This document shows positions 35,787 to 46,940 of a stretch of 64,000 nt of DNA, piece after piece; the stretch's first letter is position 1, and each line of letters starts with the position of its first letter. A program made the translations under genes and the position numbers. A model generated the notes under the pieces. That model saw nothing but the letters and a program-made list of their open reading frames with translations, searched no databases and was not told where the DNA came from. The DNA is taken from NCBI GenBank assembly GCA_009667805.1, contig CM019063.1, forward strand, positions 409,362,626 to 409,426,625, in the 5' to 3' direction. The stretch is from Leptobrachium leishanense (Eukaryota > Chordata > Amphibia > Anura > Megophryidae).

Positions 35787-35830
35787 AGTATCTCACAGAA
35801 GTGAGTACACCCCTCACATTTTTGAATGTA
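35787..35830. mobile_element. Tc1 terminal fragment
   Basis: AGTATCTCACAGAAGTGAGT followed by ACACCCCTCACATTTTTG is the terminus of the Tc1 family found at 43692 and 59619. Only the end is kept. Confidence 0.7.
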
Positions 35831-36745
35831 CTTGATGGGATATTTTGGGATTAAGTTGTTAGGAGTGTTGAAACAGAGGGGTTGAATTTGATCCCCGTGT
35901 GGGCCTTCCCGCATCACTTCCTAGTCTCACTTTGCACTGGAGCACACAGGATGAGCTGCTGTCTTCTTGTCAAGCCATGTCTTGTGGCCGATACCCTGTT
36001 GAATGGATGAGCAAGAGTACAATAAATCAATGTTTCTCAATACTAGACCATTGAGAGCCATTGACTGGAAGCTTGTTTGGAAAGCTGCCTGCTTCTGGAC
36101 CTACTCCAGAAACCGAGATCATTGATTACTTACTATAGAGGTGTCTTTAATTCACTCAAGAGGGCTGAATTAGGAACCTGAGACCCCCCTCCCACCAGAG
36201 CACACTGTGCCCCCCATTCAATCTACATTGTCCACCTAGAGTGTCCCTTTAGCATAATTTGCATTTTCTGGTTTTCATTTTTTTCCTTGGTTCACTGACC
36301 CTTACTCATGCCTGGGTTACTGAATATGGAACTTTGGGAAATGAACAAGTAAATTCCAGCTATTTTCGCGAAACAGGAAAATAAATGTTTACGGTCTATT
36401 ATTTTCTTCTTAAATTTCCAGTTATCTCGTCAATTTTCTACAATTCTCCATGTAATGAATGAACTATTAGATAATGTCGTATAAATTTTATTCATAGATG
36501 ATGTAACAATTAACTATTTCACCTATGATTTCTTTTTCACTTTGCAGGATTGCGTTTACATGACTCTACCTTTCTGCAGGGATGCTTTATTTGTTGCTCT
36601 GTGTTGTACACACACACAGGTCTATTTGTTTCACACTGCAGGCTGCTTATTTCTTAATTCCTTACCTCATCCAAGATTTCCTCATGCCTTCTTGGCTCAT
36701 TGACTGCAGATCTGAACCATAAGCAAAGCCTGACCTTAAATAAGG
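35831..36745. other. Repeat-poor sequence, no gene recognised
   Basis: A complex AT-rich stretch at 36380-36720 matches no repeat in the window; no exon structure was convincing. Confidence 0.35.
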
Positions 36746-37975
36746 CCCCCTGCTATTCACAATATTCATAAATGATCTGCCCAACGTCTGCAAAGCCTCA
36801 ACTGTTTTGTATTTCTGTAACCACTCAATGTTCTCGAACCCAGGACATACTTGAAAACGAGAGAAATCTCAATGTATCCTTCCTGGTAAAATCCTTTATA
36901 AATAAATAAAAATAAATAAAACTGTACACATGTACGCAGACGACACTGTAATCTATACCAGCAAACCAAATCTCCCGCAGCTGGAGGCCGTGCTGCAAGA
37001 ACAATTCACAGAGGTAGAAAAGTGGATCAAAAACAACAAACTTTTTTAAAATACTGACAAAACTGTAACGATGCTCTTTGGAACAGCACCTAAACTACAT
37101 AAATTGCAAAATCCCCATCTATGTGTTGGGACAAAATCAAATGGCATGCTGACCACAGTCACTTCTCTCAAATATCTAGGTATGTGGTTGGACCCTAATC
37201 TATCCTTTGGCCCCCACATCGAAAAACTCTCATCTAAACTTTACCCCAAACTAAGTGCCCTGTATAGAAACAAATCCTGCCTGAGTCCCGCGGTAAGAAA
37301 GCAGATTGTACAGCAAATGCTTATGCCGGCTATTGATTACGGAGATGTAGTGTATGCAGCCGCCCCGCAAACACACCTTCATAAACTTACTACATTGTAT
37401 AACTCATTCTGCCGCTTTGCGCTACAATGTAACTACATGACCCACCATTGTGACATGTTAAAAGAGCTAAACTGGCCATCGCTGGAATCCAGACGCACCC
37501 TTCACCTTTCCAGCCTGGTGTTTAAGAGCATTTCTGGGAAGCTGCCACCCTACCTGAATAGACTGCTTCCCCCAGCAGCTCCCTCATCCTATAACCTCCG
37601 ATCCAGGACCAGCACCTTACTTGCAATACCACAATACATAAAGACAGTGGCTCGGTCCTCATTTTCCTACAGAGCACCACAATTATGGAATAACCTCCCA
37701 GAGACCATCAAATCTTCCCCCAGTCTTAAGTCACTCAAGAGCTCCTTACTAACATACCTCAATACAGAATGCACCTGTAAAAATGTAACCTAGTGACTAT
37801 ATTTCCTACATATTTATTTTCTGTTAATCTGTATATTTGTGTTGTTTTTTTTTTAATATCTTGCATTGTATTACTTTGTATTTCTGTAACACTTCAATGT
37901 TCTTGAACCCAGGACACACTTGAAAACGAGAGAAATCTTAATGTATCCTTCCTGGTAAAATCCTTAATAAATAAA
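36746..37975 (+). pseudogene. L2 LINE 3' part with a second L2 tail inserted in its RT
   Basis: The sequence starts in the RT domain (GCCCCCTGCTATTCACAATA, coding PLLFTIFINDLPNVCKAST). At 36808-36920 it is interrupted by a 113-bp L2 3' tail, then resumes (VHMYADDTVIYTS region). A base change in a T-run near 37047 breaks the frame before a 240-codon open stretch (37071-37793: KYLGMWLDPNLSFGPHIEKL through CTCKNVT). The 3' UTR and ATAAATAAATAA tail follow to 37975. Strong similarity to the copy at 3505 indicates the same subfamily. Confidence 0.88.
36804..36925 (+). mobile_element. L2 3' tail nested in an L2 RT frame
   Basis: TTTTGTATTTCTGTAACCAC through AAATAAATAAA lies between CTCAACTG and AACTGTACAC. 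AACTG is repeated on both sides (a possible 5-bp duplication), and removing the insert restores the RT reading AST-VHMYADDT. Confidence 0.85.
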
Positions 37976-38034
37976 TAAGCTAGAATATGCTCCCAGCTGA
38001 CTGCATTTCGGGTAAGTGCGTCGTAATGGAGATA

Positions 38035-39212
38035 TTCACTCACGGGCCACTTTATTAAGTACACCTTGTTAGTACTGGGTTGGACCCCTTTTGCCTTCAG
38101 AACTGCATTAATTCTTCGTGGCATAGATTCAACAAGGTGTTGGAAACATTCCTCTGAGATTTTGGTCCATATTGACATGGTAGCATCATGCAGTTACTAC
38201 AAATTTGTCGGCTGCACATCCATGATGTTAATCTCTCGCTCCACCACATCCCAAAGGTGCTCTATTGGATTGAGATCTAGTGACTGTGGAAGCCATTGAA
38301 ATACAGTGAACTCATTGTCATATTCAACAAACCAGTTTGAAATGATTTGAGCTTTGTGACCTGGTGCATTATTTGCTGGAAATAGCCATCAGAAGATGGG
38401 TACACTGTGGTCATAAAGGGAAGGACATGGTCAGCAACAATACTCAGGTAGGCGGTGGCCTTTAAATGATACTCAATTGGTACTAAGGGGCCCAAAGTGT
38501 GCCCAGAAAATATCCCGTACACCATTACACCACCACCAGCCTGAGCAATTGTTGCAAAGCAGGATGAATCCATGCTTTCATGTTGATGGCTCCAAAATCT
38601 GATCCTAAGATCTGAATGTTTCAGCTGAAATCAAGACTCATCAGACCAGGCAATGTTTTTCCAATCTTCTATTGTCCAATTTTTGATGAGCCTGTTCGAA
38701 TTATAGCCTCACTTTCCTGTTCTTAGCTGACAGGAGTGGCACCCGGTGTGGTCTGCTGCTGCTGTAGCCCATCTGTTTCAAGGTTCGACATGTTGTGTGT
38801 TCAGAGATGTTATTCTGCATACCTTGGTGCTAACGAGTGGTTGAGTTACTGGAGCCTTTCTATCATCTCGAACCAGTCTGACCATTCTTCTCTGACATCA
38901 ACTCCTCCTCCAAACAACTGCCGATCACTAAATATTTTCTCTTAAACGGACCATTCTCTGTAAACCCTAGAGATTGTTGTGCGTGAAAATCCCAGTAGAT
39001 CAGCAGTTTTTGAAATACTTAGACCAGCCCAACCATGCCATGTTCAAAGTCCCTTAAATCCCCATTCTGATGCTCGGTTTGAATTTCAGCAAGTTGTCTT
39101 CACCACGTCTAGATGCCTAAATGAATTGAGTTGTTGCCATGTGATTGGCTGATTAGCCATTTTTGTTAACAAGCAATTGAACAGGCGTACTTAATAAAGT
39201 GGCCGGCGAGTG
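38035..39212 (-). mobile_element. Tc1 element, degenerate, with transposase remains
   Basis: The ends CACTCACGGGCCACTTTATT and, inverted, CACTCGCCGGCCACTTTATT match with two or three changes and lie in TA-rich flanks (TA near 38033 and 39213). Between them, broken - strand frames encode Tc1 transposase: GGGVMVYGIFSGHTLGPLVP, YLSIVADHVLPFMTTVYPSS and DGYFQQIMHQV (the QDNAPCH site altered), then FNGFHSH and further frames. The second catalytic Asp is lost (DGYFQQIM), so it is inactive. Confidence 0.82.
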
Positions 39213-39464
39213 TATTATATTGTCTTTGTGCCCCAGATGCACTTTTTTTCCATTAAAGGGTAAGTGTAGCCACAGTCATCATAGTAGCCTGACACACCTG
39301 TAACGGAATGTAGAGCAAATGCTAGAAAGTACCGAGACTGCAATAAGCCTGTGCCAAACTTTAACTCAATACTTTGTTGCAACATTCCTGTATGTGTAGA
39401 CTTTTGCTGTATGTGTAGACTTTTGCTATCCACTATATATATATATAAGGGTAAAGAATAATAA
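39213..39464. repeat. Junction with duplicated Tc1 end, TA and AAT microsatellites
   Basis: TGTATGTGTAGACTTTTGCT occurs twice in tandem (about 39389 and 39409), then CTATCCACTATATATATATA and (AAT)n at 39459-39475. GTAGACxTTTGCTATCCACT is also the outer right end of the next Tc1 (40740), here in the same rather than inverted orientation, so the left end of that Tc1 has been rearranged. Confidence 0.6.
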
Positions 39465-39633
39465 TAATAATAATGGTCTGCACACTTATGCAATCACATT
39501 CAAAATCATGTTAAATAGGAGTCAGTACACACCTGTCATCATTTAAAGTGCCTCTGATTAACCCCAAATAAAGTTCAGCTGTTCTAGTAGGTCTTTCCTG
39601 ACATTTTCTTAGTCGCATCCTACAGCAAAACCC

Positions 39634-40385
39634 ATGGTTGCAGAGAGCTTCCAAAGCATCAGAGTGTACAAAAGAATTTCCAAGGCATTAGATATACCAT
39701 GGAACACCATGAAGACAGTCATCATCAAGTGGAGAATACAGTATATGGCGCAACAGTGGCATTGCCAAGAACTGGACGTCCCTCCAAATGTGATCAAAAG
39801 ACGAGAAGAAAACTGGTGAAGGAGGCTGCCAAGAGGCCTACAGCAACATTACAGGAGCTGCAGGAATATCTGGCAAGTACTGGCTGTGTGGTACATGTGA
39901 CAACAATCTCCCATATTCTGCATATGTCTGGGCTTTGGGGTAGAGTGGCAAGACGGAAGCCTTTTCTTATGAACAAAAACATCCAAGCCCAGCTAAATTT
40001 TGCAAAAACACATCTGAAATATCCCAAACGCATGTGGGAAAATGTGTTCTGGTCTGATGAAACCAAGGTTGAACTTTTTGTCCATAATTCAAAAAGATAT
40101 GTTTGGTCGCAAAGAACATCGTACCCACAGCATGGTGGTGGCATGATGGCATCATGCTTTGGGGTTGTTTTTCTTCAGCCGGAACTGGGGCCTTAGTCAA
40201 GGTAGAGGGAAGTATAAACAGTTCCAAATACCAGTCAATATTTACACAAAACCTTCAGGCTTCTGCTAGAAAGCTGAAAATGAAGAGGAACTTCACCTAT
40301 CAGCATGACAACGATCCAAAGCCTACATCCAAATCAACAAAGAATGTCTTCACCAGAAGAAGATTAAAGTTTTGGAATGCTGCGG
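39634..40385 (+). pseudogene. Tc1 transposase relic
   Basis: Three frames together give HTH regions (SIRVYKRISKALDIPWNTMK, KRPTATLQELQEYLASTG, HVTTISHILHMSGLWGRVAR), the catalytic core FWSDETKVELFVHNSKRYVW, then GCFSSAGTGALVKVEGSINS and YQHDNDPKPTSKSTKN. The first two catalytic Asps are present. The third (PDLNPIE) region is missing because the frame runs into the MITE fragment at RRLKFWNAAA. Frameshifts near 39800 and 40150 also disable it. Confidence 0.8.
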
Positions 40386-40608
40386 CATAGCGGCGTGTTT
40401 GCGTGATTAGGAGATGTCAGACACTGCTAATGTCCAGCCTACATAACGTCCAGACGCAAAAAGAGTTTTATTGACGATCCGTACAAAATCACGCCCGGAA
40501 ATGCGCGTCGTCTGACCGTTTTTGCGCATTCCGTGAAAAAATACGTCAATGCGTTCGGACGCACTTTTTCACGTTCGCGGGGAAAAATGCTTTCGTCTGA
40601 CCCTAGCC
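40381..40608. mobile_element. TAA-MITE copy j, partial
   Basis: It starts mid-element (GCGTGTTTGCGTGATTAGG, GTCAGACACTGCTAATGTCC as in copy d) and ends CGTCTGACCCTAGCC then TAA (40609-40611). The left half is missing, so the insertion was followed by a deletion that also took the end of the Tc1 transposase. Confidence 0.8.
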
Positions 40609-40760
40609 TAAAGGATTTCAGTTTGTTTTTCATTGAGTTGTACAGTTTATTGGTCACATTAAAGGTGGAAGAAGTTCTGAAATTATTTATCTTTGTCTCA
40701 TTTGTTTACATCACAGAAACCTGACATTTTAACAGGTGTGTAGACCTTTGCTATCCACTG

Positions 40761-41105
40761 TATATATATTAATATATTTAGTTCTCTGAACAGTTATTGA
40801 GATTCTTTCTAGCCTCAGAAACATTTTCTGGCAAAGTGAAGGTGAAATCCCAGTAATTCATTAATTTTCCAGTGGGACCATTAACAAGTGAGGTCTTAAC
40901 AGTGTTTTTTTCTAGGAAAAAAGGTAGGGGAACTCACCATAACACATCATACAGCATCAGACAGAGAGCAGCCAATGAACTGAGGGCACACGCCAGCGTG
41001 CAGTCAATGAATAGAGCTGGGCCACGGCATTATGTTGCATGGGATGAAATGCTGCTACCCCCACAAACTAGGCCCACCAAAACACACCCACGCTTAACAC
41101 AGCGC
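40761..41105. other. Spacer, no gene
   Basis: No terminal repeats or coding pattern were recognised before the minisatellite. Confidence 0.35.
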
Positions 41106-41388
41106 TCCACAGCAATAAACCTCACAGTAATGTGCAGTGTGTATGAGCGTATCACAGAGCTCCATGGCAATATAACTAACAGTAATGTGCAGTGTGTATG
41201 AGCATATCACAGAGCTCCACAGTAATATAGCTCACAGTAATGTGCAGTGTGTATGAGCATATCACAGAGGTCCACGGCAATATAACTCAGTAATGTGCAG
41301 TGTGGATGAGCATATCACAGAGCTCCACAGCAATATAGCTCACAGTAATGTGCAGTGTGTATGAGTGTATCACAGAGCTCCACAGTAC
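41106..41388. repeat. 55-bp minisatellite, about five units
   Basis: The unit TCCACAGCAATATAACTCAC + AGTAATGTGCAGTGTGTATG + AGCATATCACAGAGC starts at 41106, 41161, 41216, 41271 (next unit two bases shorter), 41324 and 41379. The boundary block is the inverse of TTGCTGTGGAGCTCTGTGAT at 12447, 12552, 42222 and 42272. Confidence 0.9.
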
Positions 41389-42385
41389 AGAATCACCACT
41401 CACGTTATAATTTATAAGTGAACAATAGTGCTGAATTACAAAAAAAAGGATTTTTTTAAACTTAAATTAAGCCTGGTCGTGTTTGGTATCATAGAAAAGG
41501 CCATGTTCTGGCTGTTCCACTGATACCTCATATGACCCCCCCCCCCAGCCTCTATGCTTTTTTATGGTTCTCCTCCATAGGGAATTCCCTGCCTGGACAG
41601 GGAGGGGGAGTCCAGTTTCTGAAGTCATCACACCCATACACGATGACGTGAGTAGGCCTGAAAGTTCACGCAGGCAGGGCTGACATACAAGATATCAGCA
41701 CCCTGCAGGAAATTCTGTGATGGGCGTCGAGCCGCGGAATTTCAATAATGGGCTGGAGACATCCTCCGCATGGAAGTGGAGGAGCATCGTCTTGGCAATA
41801 GGTGCTGGCACTGAGTACCACCGTCTACCAGCAGAAAAAAAGCACTAGGTTTTACGTATAATGGCCCCATCATGATTGTTAAATACTCCCATCCTATTCC
41901 AAGTCAGGTCACAACTTCTGCTACATCTGCAAAATCACTTAAAAAAGTAAAAAATGTAAAAATATAACACCCCTCATCCAGCAGGAAAGTGAAGGATGCA
42001 ATGCCACGGTTTCTCTCCATACAGAGAAGGACACAGATAATTCAAAGCCCGTCTATGGAGCCAGGTGGTGCAGGTGCTCCAGGTGGCCTTTTATCAGCCG
42101 TGGAATTTTGCCGCTCTGTCAAAGGCTGTGGCATAGAGTACCTGGCCCGGACCTCGACAAGGCACAGTCTTCCAGCCCGCCCCTCCAGCAGGACAGAGCC
42201 CGTCCTCAACCTGAGTTTTATTGCTGTGGAGCTCTGTGATATGCTCATACACACCACACATTACTGTGAGTCTTATTGCTGTGGAGCTCTGTGATACGGT
42301 CATACACACATGGTTTTTTTTTTGGGGGGGTGGGTAGCAATTCATCCTTGGCTCCAGGCAGCACAGTGGCTTGGGTCGGCCCTGA
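41389..42385. repeat. Old repeat composite (hairpin-ladder and GGAGCTCTGTG families)
   Basis: The part at 41400-41830 is a decayed copy of the TTAA-element interior (TTTGGTATCATAGAAAAGGCC, GATGACGTGAG, CTGACATACAAGATATCAGC, CCTCCGCATGGAAGTGGAGG). At 42215-42385, two GTGGAGCTCTGTGAT blocks, a G-run and CAGGCAGC correspond to 12447-12650, ending in GGTCGGCCCTG. No coding. Confidence 0.55.
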
Positions 42386-43691
42386 GATAATTGATAGATC
42401 ATCTGTTTACTTTAATAGATTCTTAATATTAATTTGAGTTCCTCTGCTGGCACTTTGCCACCCCGTGCCATTTTGTACACAGGACTTCCCCTAGAATTAT
42501 GTGGCTACAAGAGAGAATACCAGTGGAGGGATGTGATGCCGTGGATGATATTCATTATCTGCTCCATATAATTACAAGCTACTAAAACTTTAAAGCGTAT
42601 CCTGTTTTTTTGTCTTGGCTCTATGCTGTTACTGGTTTAGCTTGAATAGGGGCTGAAATTCTGCAAAACCACCTCTAAATTAATATGAGTGATGTGTATA
42701 TAGGATCTCATGTTAAAGTATAATTTTTTTCCTATTCAGCAGTTCTAATACTATATGAAGGGCAAAGCAGAGATTTGGCTGCAATTAATTTTTATCACCC
42801 AAAACTGATCTCAAAAATACGTATTTCAATTGTTTTCTGAAATAACCAAATGGCATTTTAGGATGTATTCCAGGTATTAAAATTGCTGTCAAAACAGATA
42901 TGATTCCATCAATTCATTATATAAATAGCCAAAATAAATAAAACAAATCTCATTGACTATTGAATCGGACAGGATTAATAGTTGTGGAAGCTGTTCAGCT
43001 TAATTATTTTTTTTCTTTCTTGTGCGGCTGAAAATTAAATTTTCAATATATTTTGACCCAAATCAGAAAGTGAAGCTTGACTTTGAATGAAGTGCGATTA
43101 ATACTGTGAGATCAAAGAGCCCCGGGGATGAGCTCACAGCCTAATCAGATAATTTGTATTTATTAAGTTCTCTTCTTCCTCTTTTTATCTCAAATTTATC
43201 TTCATTCCACAATTAAGTTAAACCTTTGCTCAAAGGGTGCCAAATCAGTTAAGTACCTTGACAAGAAACTTAAAAAATAAAAAAATAAGGCTATTTTTCT
43301 TCAGTTATAAATGAACTTTTCGACCCGTGTCATAATCTTTGGAAAGGGCAGGTTACTTATTAAGGAATTGTTTTTTTTAACCTGAGTTCACATCGCACAC
43401 CCCGGGATTGCCTCCCTCAGAAATGTGGCTGCTCTCATCCCTTGAATCGGCCCCGCTATTCATTGGATAAAAAAATACAAGCCTCTAGTCTGACTGGCTG
43501 CCTAGGACGAGCCTCCAGAGAGGCCGAGACAAAGGCCAGAGATCACTGCTTCGTCTATCACACTGCACCAGGACAAAGGAGACGAGGACGAAATAACAAT
43601 AATGAATGGTGCATTGATTATACTGTATCTAATTATATCTTCAATTACATTACTATTTAAAAGATGCAAGTATCAAATATATCCATACATA
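42386..43691. promoter_or_regulatory. Repeat-poor 1.3 kb upstream of UCP1, candidate regulatory region
   Basis: This is the longest stretch upstream of UCP1 without any of the window's repeat families. It includes complex AT-rich words such as GCTTAATTATTTTTTT and CCTAATCAGATAATTTG near 42990-43160. It begins about 3.3 kb upstream of the proposed UCP1 promoter, with a later Tc1 insertion between. Function is a guess from texture and position. Confidence 0.22.
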
Positions 43692-44985
43692 CAGTATGTC
43701 ACAGAAGTGAGTACACCCCTCACATTTTTGTAAATATTTTATTATATCTTTTCATGTGACAACACTGCAGAAACGACACTTTGCTACAATGTAAAGTAGT
43801 GAGTGTACAGCTTGTATAACAGTGTAAATTTGCTGTCCCCTCAAAATAACTCAACACACAACCATTACTGTCTAAACCGCTGGCAAAAAAAGTGAATACA
43901 CCCCAAGTGAAAACGTCCAAATTGGGCCCAAAGTGTCAATATTTTGTGTGGCCACCATTATTTTCCAGCACTGCCTTTACCCTCTTGGGCATGGAGTTCA
44001 CCAGAGCTTCACAGCTTGACACTGGAGTCCTGTTCCACTCCTCCATGATGACATCATGGAGCTGCTGGATGTTAGACACCTTGCGCTCCTCCAACTTCCG
44101 TTGAGGATGCCCCACAGATGCTCAATAGGGTTTAGGTCTGGAGACATGCTTGGCCTAGTCCATCACCGTTACTCTCAGCTTCTTTAGCAGGGCAGTGGTC
44201 GTCTTGGTGTGTTTGGGGATGTTATCATGTTGGAATTCTGCCCTGCGGCCCAGTCTGCGAAGGGAGAGGATCATGCTCTGCTTCAGTATGTCACAGTACA
44301 TGTTGGCATTCATGGTTCCCTCATTGAACTGTAGCTCCCCAGTGCTGGCAGCACTCATGCAGCCCTAGATCATGACACTCCCACCACCATGTCTGACTGT
44401 AGGCAAGACACACTTGTCTTTGTACACCTCACCTGGTTGCCGCCACACACGCTTGACACCATCTGAACCACATACGTTTATCTTGGTCTCATCAGGCCAC
44501 AGGACATGGCTCCAGTCATCCATGCCCTTAGTCTGCTTGTCTTCAGTAAACTGTTTGCGAGCTTTCTTGTGCATCATCTTTAGAAGAGGCTTCCTTCTGG
44601 GATGACAGCCATGCAGACCAATTTGATGCAGTGTGCTACGTATGGTCTGGTGCACTGACCGGCTGATCCCCCCCCACCCCTTCAACCTCTGCAGCAATGC
44701 TGGCAGCACTCATACGTCTATTTCCCAAAAACAACCTCTGGATATGACGCTGAGCACGTGCACTCAACTTCTTTGGTTGACCATGGTGAGGCCTGTTCTG
44801 AGTGGAACCTGTCCTGTTAAACCGCTGTATGGTCTTGGCCACTGTGCTGCAGCTTAGTTTCAGGGTCTTGGCAATCTTCTTATAGCCTAGGCCATCTTTA
44901 TGTAGAGAAACAATTCTTTTTTTCAGATCCCCAGAGAATTCTTTGCCATGAGGTGCCATGTTGAACTTCCAGTGACCAGTATCAG
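43692..44985 (-). mobile_element. Tc1 element, one end missing
   Basis: The left end CAGTATGTCACAGAAGTGAG with ACACCCCTCACATTTTTG is the terminus of a Tc1 family (also at 35787 and 59619). The interior encodes a broken transposase on the - strand. The expected inverted end near 44985 is absent; foldback sequence follows instead. Confidence 0.82.
44085..44959 (-). pseudogene. Tc1 transposase relic
   Basis: The start at 44959 gives MAPHGKEFSGDLKKRIVSLH, GYKKIAKTLKLSCSTVAKTI and NRPHHGQPKKLSARAQRHIQ (HTH region), then a frame change near 44680. A second stretch gives HQTIRSTLHQIGLHGCHPRR, VLWPDETKINVCGSDGVKRV (first Asp) and VRHGGGSVMI. A third gives LRRLGRRAEFQHDNIPKHTK (second Asp) and, after another shift, [15 protein letters not shown] (third acidic residue) near 44100-44150. 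All three catalytic positions survive but the frame is broken at least three times. Confidence 0.85.
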
Positions 44986-44995
44986 AACGTATCAC

Positions 44996-45256
44996 TACTA
45001 CGCTGACCAGCCGGACCTCGCAAGGCGAGATCCGGCTGGTCATGTGACCGCCGGCGTTCGCTTCAATGGAGTCCTATGGAGCTTAACGCTGCTGCGCGCA
45101 TCCCGGGGCTTAGCGCCTGCAAACAATGCAGGCAGCTTCTTTAGCGCCTGCATTGTAATCTAGCGGTAAAATGGGCACGCTAGGGGGAAAACTGCGGGCG
45201 CAGTTTTTCCTTCCTAGTGCCCCCATTGTACCGCTAGGATCGTAATTTGGCCCTAT
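44996..45256. mobile_element. Foldback element beside UCP1
   Basis: Two hairpins in succession: GACCAGCCGGACCTCGC with GCGAGATCCGGCTGGTC (about 45006-45040), and CTAGCGGTAAAATGGGCACG + CTAGGGGGAAAACTGCG with a matching inverse ending CCCCCATTGTACCGCTAG (about 45161-45237). Termini and target duplication are not resolved. Confidence 0.6.
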
Positions 45257-45690
45257 ATATTTAAAAGTAATGCTGTAAAAATCAATTAAGACATAATGCT
45301 ATAGGTACCAGTTCTTGCCTGTTAACTATGAAGCTTCTCATGCCGCTGCTTGGATTTAACTTTTGTGAAACACCAGAGATTGTTGGAGTTGCAACACTAC
45401 CATACGCCGGTGGTTATTGAATAGACCCCTTAGTTTATCCGTTTTAGTAAGTATCAAAATTAGAATCTTCTCTCTTATTATCAAAGCACATATTGTGTTC
45501 CTTATGTCTTGATTTTGCAACCCCCTATGTTTAACTTCAATATGTACTAAAATAATCCTATCATCTGAATTCTACATAGAGGATACTACAAAAAGAATCT
45601 ATATAGTTGTTTTTCTAGATGTTGTGTGGTGAGGATTGGGCTTGTACCAGGGGTGTGTTCTCTCTCCTCCTGTCACAGGTGAGGCTGCTC
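45257..45690. other. Apparently unique sequence upstream of UCP1 promoter
   Basis: AT-rich sequence without recognised repeats until the GC-richer 45650-45700 segment adjoining the TATA boxes. Confidence 0.35.
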
Positions 45691-45699
45691 CCTGCCCAT

Positions 45700-45760
45700 G
45701 CTCTATAAGGTGACATCATGACTGGCTTTATAAGGAGCAGGTCTGATGGTGACAGGTACA
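45700..45760 (+). promoter_or_regulatory. UCP1: Probable UCP1 promoter, TATA boxes and CRE-like site
   Basis: TATAAGG occurs at 45704-45710 and again at 45729-45735. Between them is TGACATCATGAC (45711-45722), which resembles a CRE/AP-1 half-site. A start about 30 bp after the second TATA would fall near 45759, just ahead of a short purine-rich leader with a strong donor at 45828. The assignment to UCP1 is by position and by the acceptor upstream of the first coding exon; it has not been shown by transcripts. Confidence 0.5.
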
Positions 45761-45827
45761 GAGGGAAGCCTTCCATCTTCAGGAAACATCAAGCAAGGCT
45801 TGAACATTTACATCACTGCAAGCTACT
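45759..45827 (+). other. UCP1: Probable UCP1 5' noncoding exon
   Basis: Leader sequence ends AAGCTACT at a good donor (GTAAGTGC, 45828). No ATG here opens a frame into coding sequence. The first coding exon starts after an acceptor TTTTTCCACAG (ends 46919), so a splice from 45827 to 46920 would give a 5' UTR intron of about 1.1 kb. Noncoding 5' exons are known for UCP2 and UCP3 in mammals. Confidence 0.45.
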
Positions 45828-46940
45828 GTAAGTGCATATATGATGGACAAGTCTAGACAAATGACATTTGTTTCTAATGTAACACTTAATAAATGTATCT
45901 CTGTCCTGTTACAATATTCACAGGCTAAAAGCTCGCAATTTGCAATAAGAAGTGCTATTTATTAATAACAGCAATATAAGAACACTTTTTGTTTCACTGG
46001 CACACAAAATTATTTTGTGTAATAATATTTAACATTTTGATTTAATGTTTACTGGGTTTCGGGAGTTTTAGTTTTCTGCATTCTTAAAGGTATGTGGCAC
46101 TTAAATACATATATAAGCAGAATATCTATGAATGCATTACCACTAGTAGTAAGTATTTACAGATTATTGGGTTATCATATTACCTCTGTTATTTAATATA
46201 GCTACATTTTAAAGTTAGCTTTTTTTCCCAGTGGTTTTTCTTTTTTGACCTGGACTATAAAAATATTTTTGTGCCTATTAATATAACCTAGGTTTATTTT
46301 ATTTGCAATTAAATCCCCTGTCTAATTTTCTTCTCGAAATATTTGTGTCCAGAATTTGAAAGCATTTTTTTAATATATTATGATTCTGTTTTAACATGTA
46401 TACGACCAGCACCAGAGCATGTTATCCATTCAATGAGCAATATATATTTACATAGAAATAAAAGACTCTGGACCATGCATTTAAATTTTTCCTATTTCTG
46501 TTACCAAGAAATAAATGCCATTTGTGCTAAAAAAAAATGGAAAAAGTCTTTCCTAACTGTAATGATAGATTTTCCATTGGACCAAACCTTAGCGAATGGA
46601 ATATAGGATTGTTTGCAAATAAAGTAACAATTATAAAAGAACTCAAATTTCCTTTTTGGTAATGTATAGAGGATTTTTTTATGCTAGTTCTGTTTTAGTC
46701 TTCTTTACAGTCACTGCGTCCTGCGTGTATACGGTTAGCCAAGATATAACCTGCATGGTCCTGGCTGAGCTACATTACAGCATTGTAGCCTAAAGATTGC
46801 TCACAGTCGCCAGCTGCCTCAGTGGAAATGGATAGGCAACACAGTCTAAGTGCTTCCTGCAATACAGAATGTTTCTTTAACCTTTTGTTTTTACTCACCT
46901 ATTATATTTTTTTCCACAGAGCCCCCTTGACCTTGCTAAG

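Larger units (their letters stand above)
39465..40760 (+). mobile_element. Tc1 element with MITE fragment replacing its 3' coding end
   Basis: The + strand carries a Tc1 transposase relic. The right end is GTAGACCTTTGCTATCCACT before TATATA at 40760. A MITE piece (40381-40608) lies inside, and the left inverted end is missing. Sequence right of the MITE (AGTTTGTTTTTCATTGAG, ACATCACAGAAACCTGACAT) is the normal Tc1 3' flank. Confidence 0.75.

Noticed and set aside
41106..41388. Regular repeats resembling a CRISPR array
   Set aside because: Units are contiguous 55-bp copies without distinct spacers and the genome is eukaryotic; it is a minisatellite.
46343..46606. 87-codon frame in the UCP1 5' intron
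   Set aside because: AT-rich chance frame; no similarity to carrier exons and it would not splice in frame.
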